Shown in pieces: positions 12,588 to 12,811 of a stretch of DNA of 12,811 nucleotides. How positions within the stretch are numbered: position 1 is the stretch's first letter; every line of letters starts with the position of its first letter. The translations under genes and the position numbers were made by a program. The notes below the pieces were generated by a model. It worked only from the letters and a program-made list of their open reading frames with translations, was not told the DNA's origin and searched no databases. Source of the stretch: Candidatus Bathyarchaeota archaeon (GTDB lineage Archaea > Thermoproteota > Bathyarchaeia > TCS64). The stretch spans positions 1-12,811 of the forward strand of contig JAFGTA010000096.1 in NCBI GenBank assembly GCA_016934355.1, given 5' to 3'.

Positions 12588-12811
12588 ATGCCGCTTGAAC
12601 GAATCCACCAGGACATTCTCCGGTACCTGGCGGATAACCTGCCACAGGATTTCTCTGATCCGGGCGACGTCTCGCGGAAAATACTGTTCAAGTCGGTGAA
12701 CTACAAGCCGAGGCAGATTGAGAAGGCGTGCGACGAACTCGCGTCGAGGGGGTTCGTGGAGCTTCACACGGGGTTCTACAGGAGCGGGTGGGCGTCCATC
12801 TCGGTCACGGA
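12588..12811 (+). CDS. winged-helix DNA-binding protein, N-terminal part (runs off right edge)
   Basis: 74 codons are visible, beginning MPLERIHQDILRYLADNL. Three helices can be read: ERIHQDILRYLADNL (4-18), DVSRKILFKSV (27-37) and the probable recognition helix KPRQIEKACDELASRGF (41-57), followed by a wing strand (VELHTGFYRSG). That is the order of an archaeal winged helix-turn-helix domain of the type that opens many small regulators, or precedes a larger effector domain such as a kinase or ATPase. Nothing can be said about the C-terminal part, which is outside the window. An in-frame GTG at 12540 would add 16 residues. The inverted repeat upstream and the divergent kinase gene make local regulation possible, but this is inference. 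Confidence 0.75.
   Translation, partial: MPLERIHQDILRYLADNLPQDFSDPGDVSRKILFKSVNYKPRQIEKACDELASRGFVELHTGFYRSGWASISVT

Noticed and set aside
12495..12767. 90-codon minus-strand frame at the right edge
   Set aside because: The plus strand encodes a convincing winged-helix domain through the same DNA.

Overview
This looks like archaeal chromosomal DNA. At least six genes have an A/T-rich TATA-like box centred about 25-30 bases before the chosen start codon, which is the pattern of leaderless archaeal transcripts; others have a Shine-Dalgarno motif. Coding regions are GC-rich, separated by short AT-rich promoters. The gene set (TldD, MerR/GyrI, EamA, C45 acyltransferase, glycyl radical enzyme, APH-fold kinase) would suit an anaerobic or facultatively anaerobic archaeon. 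A TACK-type lineage such as Bathyarchaeia is my guess, but nothing here proves it.

Layout. At 1-906 (-) is the N-terminal part of a TldD-type metalloprotease, cut by the window edge. An AT-rich spacer follows, then an exported or membrane-anchored protein of unknown function (1148-2476, -) built from two pairs of internally repeated modules. Next comes a divergent regulatory pair: a MerR-type regulator with a GyrI-like ligand domain (2556-3392, -) and a stand-alone GyrI-like protein (3493-4101, +). They share an intergenic region with a 30-bp near-perfect dyad next to a TATA box that reads both ways. Rightward from there are an EamA/DMT-family transporter (4143-5000), a class-A-beta-lactamase-fold serine hydrolase (5041-5880), a class-C-beta-lactamase-fold serine hydrolase (5992-7377) and a glycyl radical enzyme (7429-9651). 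The last overlaps, tail to tail, a leftward C45 (penicillin acyltransferase-like) Ntn-hydrolase (9646-10683, -). A small AT-rich PD-(D/E)XK-like orphan (10911-11219, +) is followed by a hairpin, an APH-fold kinase (11374-12378, -) and, at the right edge, the start of a winged-helix protein (12588 onward, +).

How the genes may work together. The MerR-GyrI regulator, the lone GyrI protein and the EamA transporter look like a small-molecule sensing, binding and export unit. Two penicillin-recognising-fold hydrolases, a penicillin-acyltransferase-fold enzyme and an APH-fold kinase lie within 9 kb. In a bacterium this would be read as an antibiotic-response region. In an archaeon it could equally be a route for handling amides, peptides or esters. 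No gene carries a signature that fixes a substrate, so co-function is inference. The glycyl radical enzyme has an unusual Cys-Asp-Gly-Cys-Gln-Glu active-site loop and no activating enzyme in the window. There is no gene-free stretch longer than about 300 bases, and I saw no rRNA, tRNA, CRISPR array or insertion sequence.
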